Part shown: positions 43,362-51,826 of the stretch, one piece after another
Position numbering within the stretch: position 1 is the first letter of the stretch
Layout: every line of letters starts with the position of its first letter
Assembly (NCBI RefSeq): GCF_000026045.1
Contig: NC_007427.1
Span: 1 to 64,000, forward strand
Direction: 5' to 3'
Source of the DNA: Natronomonas pharaonis DSM 2160
GTDB lineage: Archaea > Halobacteriota > Halobacteria > Halobacteriales > Haloarculaceae
Length of the DNA stretch: 64,000 bases
The notes under the pieces: generated by a model
The model's database searches: none
What the model saw: the letters and a program-made list of their open reading frames with translations, nothing else
What the model was told of the DNA's origin: nothing
Made by a program: the position numbers and the translations under genes

Positions 43362-44375
43362 CTACTCCCGCTGGACCGTGAGGTCGTCCGGGCTCGCTCC
43401 AACCTGGTCGAGCCAGCTGTCGATCTTGTCGTGGTTCTCGTCGGTGACCTCCGGCGGCGCGGCGAAGAAGCCCTCGTCGCGGGCGTAGTCTTGTGCATCG
43501 TTCGTATAGAAACGGGCGAACGACCCGATGAGGTCGGTTCTCTCTTCGAGACTCGCCAGGTTGAAATACGCAAACAGCGGTCGGGCCAGCGGCGAGTAGT
43601 CCCCCGATTCGACGTTCTCCCGCTGCGGCAGGAAGAAGCCATCCACCGAGTCGCTCTCGACGGGGACGGCCTCGATGGGCTGGTCGTCCTCAATGGCACG
43701 CAGGTAGCCGACGCCACCCCAGCCGAAACCGTCGATGTTGTCAGCGACCGCACCCATGATTTCGTTCGTCTGGCTTGTCGCCGAGTAATCGTCGCGGATG
43801 TTCCCGATCTCGCCGTTAATCGCCCGGGTGAAGTAGTCGAAGGTCCCCGAGGCGGAGTCCCGCGCGTGCAGCGCGATCTCTCGGTCGGGCCACTCCGACC
43901 GGATGTCGCTCCAGGTTTCGACATCGGACTGGAACTCCCAGACCTGCTGGAGTTCGTCCAAGGTGATGTTGTCCACCCAGTCGTTCTCGGAGTTTTTCAC
44001 GACTGCGAGCCCGTCGAGGCCGACCTCAAGGTGGTCGTAGTTGACGTCGTTTTCGTTACAGAGGTCGACCTCCTCGTCGGTGATGAGGCGACTCGCAGAC
44101 TGGACGTCGGAGTTCTGTCGACAGAACTCCTGGAAGCCAGCGCCGGTTCCCTGCGGGTCGACATCTACGAGGACGTCCGGAAACTCGTTGGAGAAGTTCT
44201 CGCCCGCCCACGAGGTGATGGGAGCGACGGTGTTGGACCCGGAGGCGTCGATGGTACCCGAGAGGCCGTCGCCGCCCCCGCCACCGAGACAGCCAGCCAG
44301 CCCAAAAGCCGCTGCAGCGCCGGTGGTTGCGAGCACGCTACGACGAGATACTCGGTCTGATGGGGTGTGTGCCAT
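43362..44375 (-). CDS. pstS: Phosphate-binding lipoprotein PstS
   Basis: The protein has 337 residues from the ATG at 44373-44375; a GTG one codon earlier is possible. Tat signal DRVSRRSVLATTGAAAAFGL and lipobox LAGC (C29). Phosphate-site segments include GSNTVAPITSWAGENF, RDSASGTFDYF and GWGGVGYLRA. It captures phosphate outside the membrane for PstCAB. It is the first gene of the pst-phoU operon. A TATA box 27 bases before the ATG indicates a leaderless transcript. Confidence 0.9.
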   Translation of the reverse strand: MAHTPSDRVSRRSVLATTGAAAAFGLAGCLGGGGGDGLSGTIDASGSNTVAPITSWAGENFSNEFPDVLVDVDPQGTGAGFQEFCRQNSDVQSASRLITDEEVDLCNENDVNYDHLEVGLDGLAVVKNSENDWVDNITLDELQQVWEFQSDVETWSDIRSEWPDREIALHARDSASGTFDYFTRAINGEIGNIRDDYSATSQTNEIMGAVADNIDGFGWGGVGYLRAIEDDQPIEAVPVESDSVDGFFLPQRENVESGDYSPLARPLFAYFNLASLEERTDLIGSFARFYTNDAQDYARDEGFFAAPPEVTDENHDKIDSWLDQVGASPDDLTVQRE

Positions 44376-44397
44376 CACCTGTGGCTTCCGAAGAGAT

Positions 44398-44490
44398 GTA
44401 TAAAACCGTCGCTATGAGGGGTCTAGACGGTCGTATACCTATCTATTCCAAGAGGTAGCGGTACAGGAGACTATATACATCTATATACAT
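44398..44490 (-). promoter_or_regulatory. pst promoter: TATA box and upstream tandem repeat
   Basis: GTATAAAACC (44398-44407) lies about 27 bases before the pstS ATG. At 44471-44490 the decamer CTATATACAT occurs twice head to tail, about 100 bases upstream of the start. The pst genes of haloarchaea respond to phosphate through an upstream P-box. This tandem repeat is a candidate, or a second distal TATA-like promoter. Confidence 0.5.
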
Positions 44491-44545
44491 CCATTCGAAG
44501 AGCAGTGTGGAGTTCTATTAATCATATACGGCGACACTCGTCGGA

Positions 44546-44592
44546 GTGAACTCCCCCCGGGTCAAGCCCCGGGACAGTCGCCTCGACCGCCT
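44546..44592 (-). mobile_element. 47-base palindromic mini-element (PATE-like)
   Basis: On the minus strand it begins AGGCGGTCGAGGCGACTGTC, carries the hairpin arms CCCGGGG/CCCGGGG-type around CTTGA, and ends GGGAGTTCAC. The 5' flank is ATGTAC. The first 20 bases match the left end of the tnpB element at 60887 (AGGCTGTCGAGGCGAATGCC) at 16 of 20 positions. It lies in the pstS upstream region beyond the tandem repeat. Confidence 0.75.
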
Positions 44593-44788
44593 GTACATAC
44601 GCACGGAGCTACCCTAGTGCGGCCATGTCTCTCCCCCGATTCGTACTGTTCCAAACGATATCGAAGATATGCTCGCTTACATCTTCAGTCCAAACGCTAC
44701 CTATAAAAGCGAGGTTTCGTTTCATTTATATGCTGCGTCGATAAACACGGTGGCACGCAAGCAGTAGCACAAAAAGTCCGGTACGACT

Positions 44789-45019
44789 ATGACTCCGATA
44801 CCATCGCTCCGGGGAGTTCTGGCAGCTCTTTCCGGGACAGACGCAACCGTTGAATGCCCTACCTGCGCGGCGAGTGTTGACGTTAGCGATTCGGAGTGTT
44901 CTTCCTGCGGTGCTGTGCTGCTCGTCGAGTGTCGGAGCTGCGGTGAAACAATCGGTGCCAGTACTGATGCATGTCCGGCGTGCGAGAAGTCTGATTTCGG
45001 GGTTTTCAGGATTGATTGA
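44789..45019 (+). CDS. Small double zinc-ribbon protein
   Basis: The protein has 76 residues. Four CxxC knuckles (CPTC, CSSC, CRSC, CPAC) form two treble-clef or ribbon zinc sites. No other domain is present. Such proteins are common in haloarchaea and may bind nucleic acid or proteins. It stands alone between the pst and trk loci. The 413 bases before it hold the pst promoter and a mini-element. Confidence 0.65.
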   Translation: MTPIPSLRGVLAALSGTDATVECPTCAASVDVSDSECSSCGAVLLVECRSCGETIGASTDACPACEKSDFGVFRID

Positions 45020-45114
45020 TATTTTTCACGATGTTCCGAGAGCATTCAATTCTTCTCAAATATTCGCTTCTGCGCCCACGCGGAGGGGGATGTCAATATG
45101 CGATGTTGCTTGTC

Positions 45115-45888
45115 CTAAGCCTCGTGGTCCGGCGGCGACCGGAACCCCTCAGCGACGAGTTCGCCGGCACCGCCGGGCGAAAAAACGGTCACAACATCCT
45201 GCGGCTGGATTTCGGTATCGCCCTTGGGCGTGATGACGGTGTCGTCGCGCTCGATTGCAATAACGAGCGTCTGTTCTTCGATAATGTTTTTTTGGGTCGC
45301 TTCTTCCAGCGTACAACCAACGATTGGAGCCGATTCCTCAACGGTCAGTTCGACGACTTCAGCGCCACCGGCGAGGCTCATGTAATCGGCCAGCGGTTTC
45401 CCTGGCCGGCTCTCTTCGGGACCGTAGGGAAGGTACGGGAAGTGCAGCTCCTGCTGAAGCAGAAACTCGTCTTCGATTTCGATGTCCAACTCCTCAATCT
45501 CGCGGCCGATACGCCGTAGGTCGTCGGTGTCCCGACCAACTGCGAGGACGTGAAGGTTGCGGCGGCCACCCATCAGTTCGCGAACGTTGATGACGCCGGG
45601 GACTGTTCCTAATTTTCGCGAAACGGCCTCAACCTCGCCGAACGGTGCATGACAAAGATAGAGATTCATCAACGAACCGTCGGCCTGCTCAAAATCGATG
45701 GTTGCTTGATAGTCCTTGATTATGCCGCGTTCTTCTAACCGCGCAATCCGGTTCCGAACAGTGGCCCCTGAGACGCTCAGGTGTTCGGCGATATCCGGCG
45801 CTGACGTATTCCGTGCATCCCCCATCAGGGCGTAGATGATCCGCCGGTCTATCTGGTCGAGCCGATGCTCGCTACCCGTGTCCGACAT
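45115..45888 (-). CDS. Lrp/AsnC-type regulator fused to an RCK-C (TrkA-C) domain
   Basis: The protein has 257 residues from the ATG at 45886-45888. Winged helix RRIIYALMGDARNTSAPDIA / SVSGATVRNRIARLEERGII, then an Lrp-like RAM region (about 70-140), then a TrkA-C domain (about 170-250: VGCTLEEATQKNIIEEQTLV, TPKGDTEIQPQDVVTVFSPG). RCK-C domains bind ligands that gate potassium transport. It is divergent from the Usp-trkA-trkH operon, so it probably controls that operon in response to a nucleotide or ion. Confidence 0.82.
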   Translation of the reverse strand: MSDTGSEHRLDQIDRRIIYALMGDARNTSAPDIAEHLSVSGATVRNRIARLEERGIIKDYQATIDFEQADGSLMNLYLCHAPFGEVEAVSRKLGTVPGVINVRELMGGRRNLHVLAVGRDTDDLRRIGREIEELDIEIEDEFLLQQELHFPYLPYGPEESRPGKPLADYMSLAGGAEVVELTVEESAPIVGCTLEEATQKNIIEEQTLVIAIERDDTVITPKGDTEIQPQDVVTVFSPGGAGELVAEGFRSPPDHEA

Positions 45889-46065
45889 ATCGGTATCTCG
45901 GGCCGGTAGGTGGTTTACTGTTGCGGTAACTATCTCTCGTGGAGAGCGCCCCCGGCCCAACCATTGTTACTGATTCAAAAATATAGAGAGAGTATATTTT
46001 CGATGCCGAATCTATATGCGACAGCTTTATTATTACACAATCGCTCAGAGGTGACGAAGGTATCT

Positions 46066-46512
46066 ATGACAGACCTCCTGCAACGGACGCTTGTCCCCGT
46101 TAAGAACAGCGATGACGCTATCGCGACCTGTACAGCACTTGCTGATTACCTCGACGGAGACACCAAGCTGGTCGCCATACTGCACGTCGCCGAGCAGACG
46201 GAGGGGTACATGGACCACGCTTCTCCGGAAGCTCTCCGCGAGCGGGCAAACGAACTGTTCGCCCTCTGCGGTAAGCAGCTCGACGAATCGTTACCCGTCC
46301 GGACAGAGCTTCGATTCGGGACGGACGTAGTCGAGGAAATCGCCGAGGCCGCGGTGGAATTGGATGTTGATGCAATTGTGTTCCGGCCGTGCTCTGAGCG
46401 CAGGCTTACCGACCTTCTATCCGGAGACGCCGAGCGCCGGCTGCTTCGCAATGCTCCATGTCCGGTCGTCACACTCAGTGACGATGGCGGGGTGTCGGAG
46501 GTGTCCGCCTGA
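46066..46512 (+). CDS. UspA-like stress protein of the trk operon
   Basis: The protein has 148 residues from the ATG at 46066 (MTDLLQRTLVPVKNSDDAIA). A single Usp fold, ending DVDAIVFRPCSERRLTDLLS and RNAPCPVVTLSDD. The usual ATP-loop glycines (GxxGxxG) are replaced by RPCSERR, so nucleotide binding may be lost or altered. Its stop overlaps the trkA start by one base (TGATG), indicating translational coupling with potassium uptake. Confidence 0.75.
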   Translation: MTDLLQRTLVPVKNSDDAIATCTALADYLDGDTKLVAILHVAEQTEGYMDHASPEALRERANELFALCGKQLDESLPVRTELRFGTDVVEEIAEAAVELDVDAIVFRPCSERRLTDLLSGDAERRLLRNAPCPVVTLSDDGGVSEVSA

Positions 46513-47189
46513 TGTACCTGATTATCGTCGGCGCGGGGAAAATCGGGTCGAACCTCATCGAGATGGCGACCGGCGACGGTAACGACGTCGTAGTCATCGA
46601 AGAAGATGAAGCGGTCGCCGACCGGATATCAGCCACCTACGACTGTCTCGTACTGTGTGCCGACGCAACGGAAAGCGATATCCTCGAAGAGGCAGGCATC
46701 GACCGCGCCGAGGCGGTCATCAGCACGACCAATCTCGATGCCGTCAATACGATGGTAATGTTGCTGGCCCGCGAACACGATGTCCCATCGCTCGTGAGCG
46801 TGGTCCACGACCCGGCACACATCCCGATTTTCGAGCAAATCGGCGTCAACATCGTTGAGAACCCACAGAATCTCATTGCCGACCATCTCTATCACTCTGT
46901 TCGGTATCCCGGCGTGCAGGACTTCATGTCGCTTGGGGAAAACTCGGAGTTCATCGAGATCGAACCGAAGGCTGGCGCGCCGGTCACGGAACACCCGCTC
47001 TCGGAGGTACACGATCGCGGCATCCTTCCGGACGATGCGCTTGTCGCGGCAATCAAGCGAGGCGACGACGTCCTGACACCGCGAGGCGAAACCACTGTTG
47101 CAGTGGGTGACCTCGTCACCGTTCTGGTGAATGATACCGCTGTCGAGGCCGTCCTCTCTGCGTTCGGCCACGACAGCAACGGGAGGTAA
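46512..47189 (+). CDS. trkA: Potassium uptake regulatory protein TrkA
   Basis: The protein has 225 residues. RCK-N: MYLIIVGAGKIGSNLIEMA Rossmann loop with the acidic ribose-binding end VVVIEEDE, and LCADATESDILEEAGIDRAE. RCK-C: about 145-220, including RGDDVLTPRGETTVAVGD. It binds NAD(H) or nucleotides and gates TrkH from the cytoplasmic face. It sits between the coupled Usp gene and trkH. Confidence 0.9.
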   Translation: MYLIIVGAGKIGSNLIEMATGDGNDVVVIEEDEAVADRISATYDCLVLCADATESDILEEAGIDRAEAVISTTNLDAVNTMVMLLAREHDVPSLVSVVHDPAHIPIFEQIGVNIVENPQNLIADHLYHSVRYPGVQDFMSLGENSEFIEIEPKAGAPVTEHPLSEVHDRGILPDDALVAAIKRGDDVLTPRGETTVAVGDLVTVLVNDTAVEAVLSAFGHDSNGR

Positions 47190-47191
47190 GC

Positions 47192-48847
47192 ATGGGGACG
47201 TTTTCGACTGTCGCCCGCGATGTCGGGCGTATCCTGCAGGTCGTCTCGTTGATGCTCGTTGTTTCAGCCGTTGTCGCGGTTGTCACCAGCGAGTTCTTTG
47301 CCGTGCCGGCGTTTCTGGTTTCGGCCGGTATCATGGCGGCCATCGGGACAGGTCTGGCTCAGCGGTACGCCGATGCCCCCTCGTCAGGAAAGCTTGAAGC
47401 GATGGTCACCGCCGCCAGTGCTTGGGGTGTGCTGACGATTCTTGGTGGACTACCGTTTATTTTTATCGCATGGACCATCTATCTCGACCCGCTGCCGGCG
47501 TGGGCGAATACGCCGGAGATGATCAGTGACACGACGGACGTGTTCCGGCATCCGCTAAACGGGTTCTTCGAGTCCATCAGCGGCTTCACCAGTACCGGGC
47601 TGACGATGGCAGTTGTCGAAGACGACCTGCCACGGTCGCTGCACTGGTGGCGCTCCTTTACCGAGTGGATCGGTGGTGTCGGTGTCATCGTCCTCACGGT
47701 CGCGATTCTCGCCCGCCCCGGCAGCGGTTCGCTGACGCTGTTCGAGTCCGAGGCCCGAAAAAAGAAGAGTAAGGTACTCCCGAGTGTGGTCTCGACGGTA
47801 AAGGAGATCTGGAAGATCTATCTCGGGCTGACGGTCGCGTCGATTCTCCTGTTGCTCTTTGCCGGGCCGGTCTGGGCGGCGGCCACCGGACAGGCGTCGT
47901 TCGTTGAGGAACTGCTTGCGGTACTGGGCAATGGCGACCCAGCAGTCGGGATGCCGCTGTGGCCAGCTATCAACCACGGAATGACCGGCATCGCGACCGG
48001 CGGGTTCTCGGTACACGCCGCCTCGATAGGCGAGTACGGCCCCATTATTCAGTATGCGGTCATCCCCATTATGGTCGCGGGCAGTATCGCCTTCCCGGTC
48101 CACTATCTTATCCTGAAAGGAGAAATAAAGAACTTCTATGCGGACCTACAGACACGATGGGTTTTCGGCTGGTTTGCCATCGGGTCGGTGCTGCTGACCA
48201 CCGTGCTCCTGCTCGGCGGCGACGCCAGCGGCCAATTCGACACGTTTGAGGAGACGTTCCGTGCCGCGTTCTTCCAGTTCGTCTCGGCAGCGTCGAACAC
48301 CGGATTCGGCACGGCCGCTATTGGCGGCGGGACGGAGCGAGCCATGTCGGCGGGCGCAACGTTCCTGTTGTGTCTGGGGATGCTTACCGGCGCAGCAGCC
48401 GGGTCGACCGTTGGTGGGCTAAAGCTCATCCGCGTGCTAACGCTCATCAAAGGGACCATCTGGCAGGTCCGCGACATCTTCGCGCCCGACCACGCGGTCC
48501 GACAACTGCAGATGGGCAAGCGGACGCTCAGCGAAGAGCAGGTTCAGGCGGAGTACACCGAGGCAGCCGTCGTGTTCGTGCTCTGGGTGCTCTGTCTCAT
48601 CGTCGGCGTCGCGGTGCTACTGTGGACGCTCTCACCGGACCATCCGGCGGAGTACGTCATCTTCGACGTGATGAGCGCACAAAGCAACGTCGGGCTTGAT
48701 GCCGGCATCACTGGCCCCGACATGCCCGATGCAGCGAAGGTGATGCTCATCTTCAATATGTGGATCGGGCGGCTGGAAATCATCCCGGTCGCGGTGCTGC
48801 TCGGCGCGATTTTGCAGCAGCTCAACCTCTATCGAACCGACGGGTGA
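47192..48847 (+). CDS. trkH: Potassium uptake channel TrkH
   Basis: The protein has 551 residues and four M1-P-M2 repeats. Selectivity-filter-like P-loops: FFESISGFTSTGLTMAV, NHGMTGIATGGFSVHA, QFVSAASNTGFGTAA and FDVMSAQSNVGLDAGI. It is the ion-conducting subunit of Trk and starts 2 bases after trkA. Potassium uptake is central to the salt-in strategy of haloarchaea. Confidence 0.9.
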   Translation: MGTFSTVARDVGRILQVVSLMLVVSAVVAVVTSEFFAVPAFLVSAGIMAAIGTGLAQRYADAPSSGKLEAMVTAASAWGVLTILGGLPFIFIAWTIYLDPLPAWANTPEMISDTTDVFRHPLNGFFESISGFTSTGLTMAVVEDDLPRSLHWWRSFTEWIGGVGVIVLTVAILARPGSGSLTLFESEARKKKSKVLPSVVSTVKEIWKIYLGLTVASILLLLFAGPVWAAATGQASFVEELLAVLGNGDPAVGMPLWPAINHGMTGIATGGFSVHAASIGEYGPIIQYAVIPIMVAGSIAFPVHYLILKGEIKNFYADLQTRWVFGWFAIGSVLLTTVLLLGGDASGQFDTFEETFRAAFFQFVSAASNTGFGTAAIGGGTERAMSAGATFLLCLGMLTGAAAGSTVGGLKLIRVLTLIKGTIWQVRDIFAPDHAVRQLQMGKRTLSEEQVQAEYTEAAVVFVLWVLCLIVGVAVLLWTLSPDHPAEYVIFDVMSAQSNVGLDAGITGPDMPDAAKVMLIFNMWIGRLEIIPVAVLLGAILQQLNLYRTDG

Positions 48848-49152
48848 TACAGCGGGCAACCGCCCGCTCGGAACCACTCTCTGCTTGATATCCGGCGAGC
48901 GGAACCCCCCACCGAAAGTGACGGATGAGAGCAGGCCTGTCTTTGGTTAACGGCAGTCGATAGTCAGCGAAATATTTACTATACACTGTCCGTACGTCGC
49001 GAATATTAGAGCCGTGAAGCACGTGTCAAGACGACGGTGCGTCTCCATAGCTGCCGTCACAGCTCTTGCCGGCTGCCTGCGATTCCAAGGTGGTGCGGAA
49101 AACTCAGAAGACGAAACCAATCCCACCGATGGCGCGTTAGCTGAAGAGAGGG

Positions 49153-50569
49153 CGCTAAGCCCCCGTCCTCAAGGAGCGACCAACGGGAGCGAGTAGGGCG
49201 GGGATACAGCGCCCGCACGACTATCAACCACGCACAACCAACATGTTTAATAAACTATAAAGCGAAAACACAAGTACACGCGCATGGACTACAGCCCGCG
49301 TTTCAGACTCTTGCCAACAAGTAGACAGCGAGAGCTACTGGGCTGGCAGCGTGACACCGTGCGCCAAGTCTACAACCACGCATTGTACCGGCTCGACCAA
49401 CTCCCCGAACGCGCCGACCAAACCGTCCGCCAACGCGTCTGGAGCGTTCGTGACGAACTCCCCGACTGGAAAACCAAGTGGGAGGAGTGGAGTAGCGTCT
49501 ACTCCACCGTCCTCCAAGCCGCTGTGGAGCGTATCTACCACAGCATCACTGGACTCGCCCAGCAACGCGATAACGGGCACAAAATCGGGGACTTGAACTG
49601 GAAGAAGCCGCGAGAATTCCAGAGTTTCACGTATCGCCAGCGGGGCTTCGAACTCGACAACAAGAGTGGCCCCGAGGGTCGTGGACTTTTAACACTCAAG
49701 AAAGTGCGTGGTAAGACGCTCGAAATCCCCATCCGAATTCACCGCGACATCGACCCGGACGACATCAAACACGTCACCGTCAAGCAAGAGGCGACGGGTG
49801 CGTGGTATACGTCGTTCAGCATAGACCGAGACGAACCAGAGAAACCAGACCCCGAAGACATCGATCCCGAAGATACAGTGGGCCTTGACCTCGGCGTCCT
49901 CAACTTCATCCACGATTCGGACGGGCGGTCAATCAACCGTCTCGGCCTGTCTGACGACCGCGAACGCCTCGAACGCGAGCACCGGTCGCTCTCCCGCAAG
50001 GAATACGAGTCGAACAACTGGGAAAAGCAGCGCCAGCGCGTCGCAGAGGTCCACATGGATATGCGGAACAAGAAACGCGATTACAAGCACAAACTCGCCC
50101 ACGCGTACACGACCGAGTACGACGCCGTGTTCGTCGAGGACTTGGACGTGAAGCCGATGCTGGAAGATGATGGGAATGCCCGAAACAAAGCCGAGGTGGG
50201 CTGGCGCGACTTCATCCGTATTCTCAAGCATCACGGGCGGAAACACGGCTGTCATGTGGTCGAAGTCGAACCAGCGGGGACGACGAAAGAGTGTGCCTCG
50301 TGTGGGGTGGAGACGGCGAAGCCATTGTGGGTTCGCGAACACTCGTGTCCCGCGTGTGGCTTTGAGTTGGGCCGGGATTTCAACGCGTCGCTAAACGTTC
50401 TTTCTCGCGGTCTCGCCAAGCTAGGAGTGGGTCACTCCGAAGCGACAACGCCTGCGGAGACTGCGACCGCTGTGGACTCGGTTTCCGTGTCTGCAAGTCG
50501 CGTCGTTGAATCAGGAAGCCCCTGCCTCAAGGAGCCTGCGAAGCAGGCGAGTAGGCAGGGGTAGTTCAC
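49153..50569 (+). mobile_element. tnpB element (IS200/IS605 group, no tnpA)
   Basis: The left end has the palindromic segment CGCTAAGCC...GAGTAGGGCGGGG (about 49153-49205). The right end has the hairpin from about 50517 (CCCCTGCCTCAAGGAGCCTG...GCAGGCGAGTAGGCAGGGG) and ends TAGTTCAC at 50569. Both ends share the CTCAAGGAGC and GAGTAGG motifs. The mini-elements at 35597 and 12054 are copies of these ends. No tnpA is present, so movement needs a transposase in trans. The exact left boundary is uncertain by a few bases. Confidence 0.7.
49284..50564 (+). CDS. tnpB: TnpB RNA-guided nuclease
   Basis: The protein has 426 residues. RuvC residues are intact: D in TVGLDLGVLNFIHD, E in VFVEDLDVKPML and D in ELGRDFNASLNVLSRG. 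Zinc finger ECASCGVETAKPLW...CPACGF. TnpB proteins cut DNA at sites next to a short motif, guided by an RNA made from the element's right end. Here the stop codon lies inside the right-end hairpin, so the guide RNA would overlap the gene's 3' end and its guide would start at 50570 (ACACCGACGCTGGGGGCGTA). An AAACTATAAAG box about 27 bases before the ATG suggests its own promoter. Confidence 0.87.
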   Translation: MDYSPRFRLLPTSRQRELLGWQRDTVRQVYNHALYRLDQLPERADQTVRQRVWSVRDELPDWKTKWEEWSSVYSTVLQAAVERIYHSITGLAQQRDNGHKIGDLNWKKPREFQSFTYRQRGFELDNKSGPEGRGLLTLKKVRGKTLEIPIRIHRDIDPDDIKHVTVKQEATGAWYTSFSIDRDEPEKPDPEDIDPEDTVGLDLGVLNFIHDSDGRSINRLGLSDDRERLEREHRSLSRKEYESNNWEKQRQRVAEVHMDMRNKKRDYKHKLAHAYTTEYDAVFVEDLDVKPMLEDDGNARNKAEVGWRDFIRILKHHGRKHGCHVVEVEPAGTTKECASCGVETAKPLWVREHSCPACGFELGRDFNASLNVLSRGLAKLGVGHSEATTPAETATAVDSVSVSASRVVESGSPCLKEPAKQASRQG

Positions 50570-50818
50570 ACACCGACGCTGGGGGCGTACTGTATCAACG
50601 AACGGTCGAGGACTCGGAGAACCGGGTCGCGGCTCTGGACGGACGCGTGTTTATTTCCGAACACTACTGGGAAGCGTACGACATCGAACGGGTGTGAGCA
50701 GCCCTCGTCGGTCGAAACCCCGCGAACCGGGCGGTGTTGTAGTCGCTCCCGACCGTTGGATGGCTCTGGTGGGCGCTCCCGCATCTGTACACGATAAATA
50801 GGTAGTTAGCTCAGAAGT

Positions 50819-51031
50819 TCACTTTGGTTCGAACACGTACATACGGTACTCAAACCGGTAGGGCTCGCTGTACTCCTCCGGAGCTGGTGGTGGAGACGCC
50901 CCATCGACGTCGGCTGCAGCCGATTCAATCGGATTCTCATCAATCATTTGCGGGACGTGCCAAACACTGTTCGTCGTATCCATACTGAGTTTTTCGGCAG
51001 GGCCTTTGGTCGCCACCTCATCAGCGGGGAG
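50819..51031 (-). pseudogene. C-terminal remnant related to the Mrr-like protein
   Basis: Reading from about 51031, DEVATKGPAEKLSMDTTN matches DEVAAKGTVEKLSVNKTG near the C-terminus of the Mrr-like protein at 18116-19516. A different tail follows (SVWHVPQMIDENPIESAAAD, PYRFEYRMYVFEP). A stop lies just upstream in frame, so the rest of the gene is gone. It begins 4 bases from the phnE stop, marking a recombination junction. Confidence 0.45.
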
Positions 51032-51034
51032 TCA

Positions 51035-51826
51035 TCACCGTATCTTCCCGCGAATGACTGCCGAGATGCCTTCGCTCACCAGCACAACAACGAGAATCGC
51101 AATGAGAATCGTGAGCGCAGCGTCCCACCGGAAGAAATCCAGTACCGCAAACAGCTCCGTACCGATGCCCCCTGCGCCAACAAAGCCGAGAACCGTTGAT
51201 GAGCGAACGTTGATATCCCATCGGTGGGTCGTGATGCCGACGACGGCGGGGGTGATTTGCGGCACAATTCCGTACACCATAACGTCGACAGCGTTACCGC
51301 CGGTTGCTCGAATTGCCTCCGGCTGTCGAGGTTGGATTTCCTCGATCGCTTCCGCGAGCAACTTGCCGATAAACCCAATAGAGCGTACGGCGATGGCGAC
51401 CACCCCCGCCAGTGGGCCGGGGCCGAAAATCACGACGAAAAGTAGCGCCCAGATAATCACGCTGACCGAACGCGTTGCCGTTACCACGAACTTGCCGAGC
51501 AGATACGTCAGCCGGTTCGGTGAGGTGTTCTCGGCTGCGAGATAGGCGATTGGAACCGACAGCACAACTGACAGACCGGTTCCAAGGACTGCGATGTTGA
51601 CCGTTTCAATCATCGGGCCGACGATCTCGTAGCTGTATGCCGCATCAGGCGGATACATCCGGACGAGGAGGTCTTCCACCTCAGCCGGGGCTGACCGAAC
51701 GAAATCATACCGTACCTCAAGCGTCTGCCATGCCCACGCGAAGACGACCAGCGTGAGTAATAGCCCGACAAACCGAGCGAGTCGCTGTCGGCGCGTACGG
51801 TATTCCCAGTGCGGCGGCTCGCTCAT
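51035..51826 (-). CDS. phnE: Phosphonate-type ABC permease PhnE (second)
   Basis: The protein has 263 residues and about six helices, with the EAA-type loop AEAIEEIQPRQPEAIRATGG followed by VDVMVYGIVPQITPAVVG. It pairs with the adjacent PhnE (TAATG overlap at 51826). Two PhnE-type permeases in tandem form the channel in several phosphonate or phosphite importers. Confidence 0.86.
   Translation of the reverse strand: MSEPPHWEYRTRRQRLARFVGLLLTLVVFAWAWQTLEVRYDFVRSAPAEVEDLLVRMYPPDAAYSYEIVGPMIETVNIAVLGTGLSVVLSVPIAYLAAENTSPNRLTYLLGKFVVTATRSVSVIIWALLFVVIFGPGPLAGVVAIAVRSIGFIGKLLAEAIEEIQPRQPEAIRATGGNAVDVMVYGIVPQITPAVVGITTHRWDINVRSSTVLGFVGAGGIGTELFAVLDFFRWDAALTILIAILVVVLVSEGISAVIRGKIR

Larger units (their letters stand above)
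49014..50697 (+). pseudogene. Lipoprotein gene interrupted by a tnpB element
   Basis: From GTG 49014 a signal (SRRRCVSIAAVTALAGC) and acidic stretch run to about 49152. The frame then enters the element. After the element's right end at 50569 a matching frame resumes (TDAGGVLYQRTVEDSENRVA, FISEHYWEAYDIERV) and stops at 50695-50697. Taking the left boundary at 49152/49153 keeps the frame. The rejoined protein would have about 89 residues. Function is unknown. Confidence 0.6.

Noticed and set aside
43065-44360. A 431-codon open frame on the plus strand
   Set aside because: It is fully antisense to pstC and pstS, which have clear family motifs. Long antisense frames are common in GC-rich haloarchaeal DNA.
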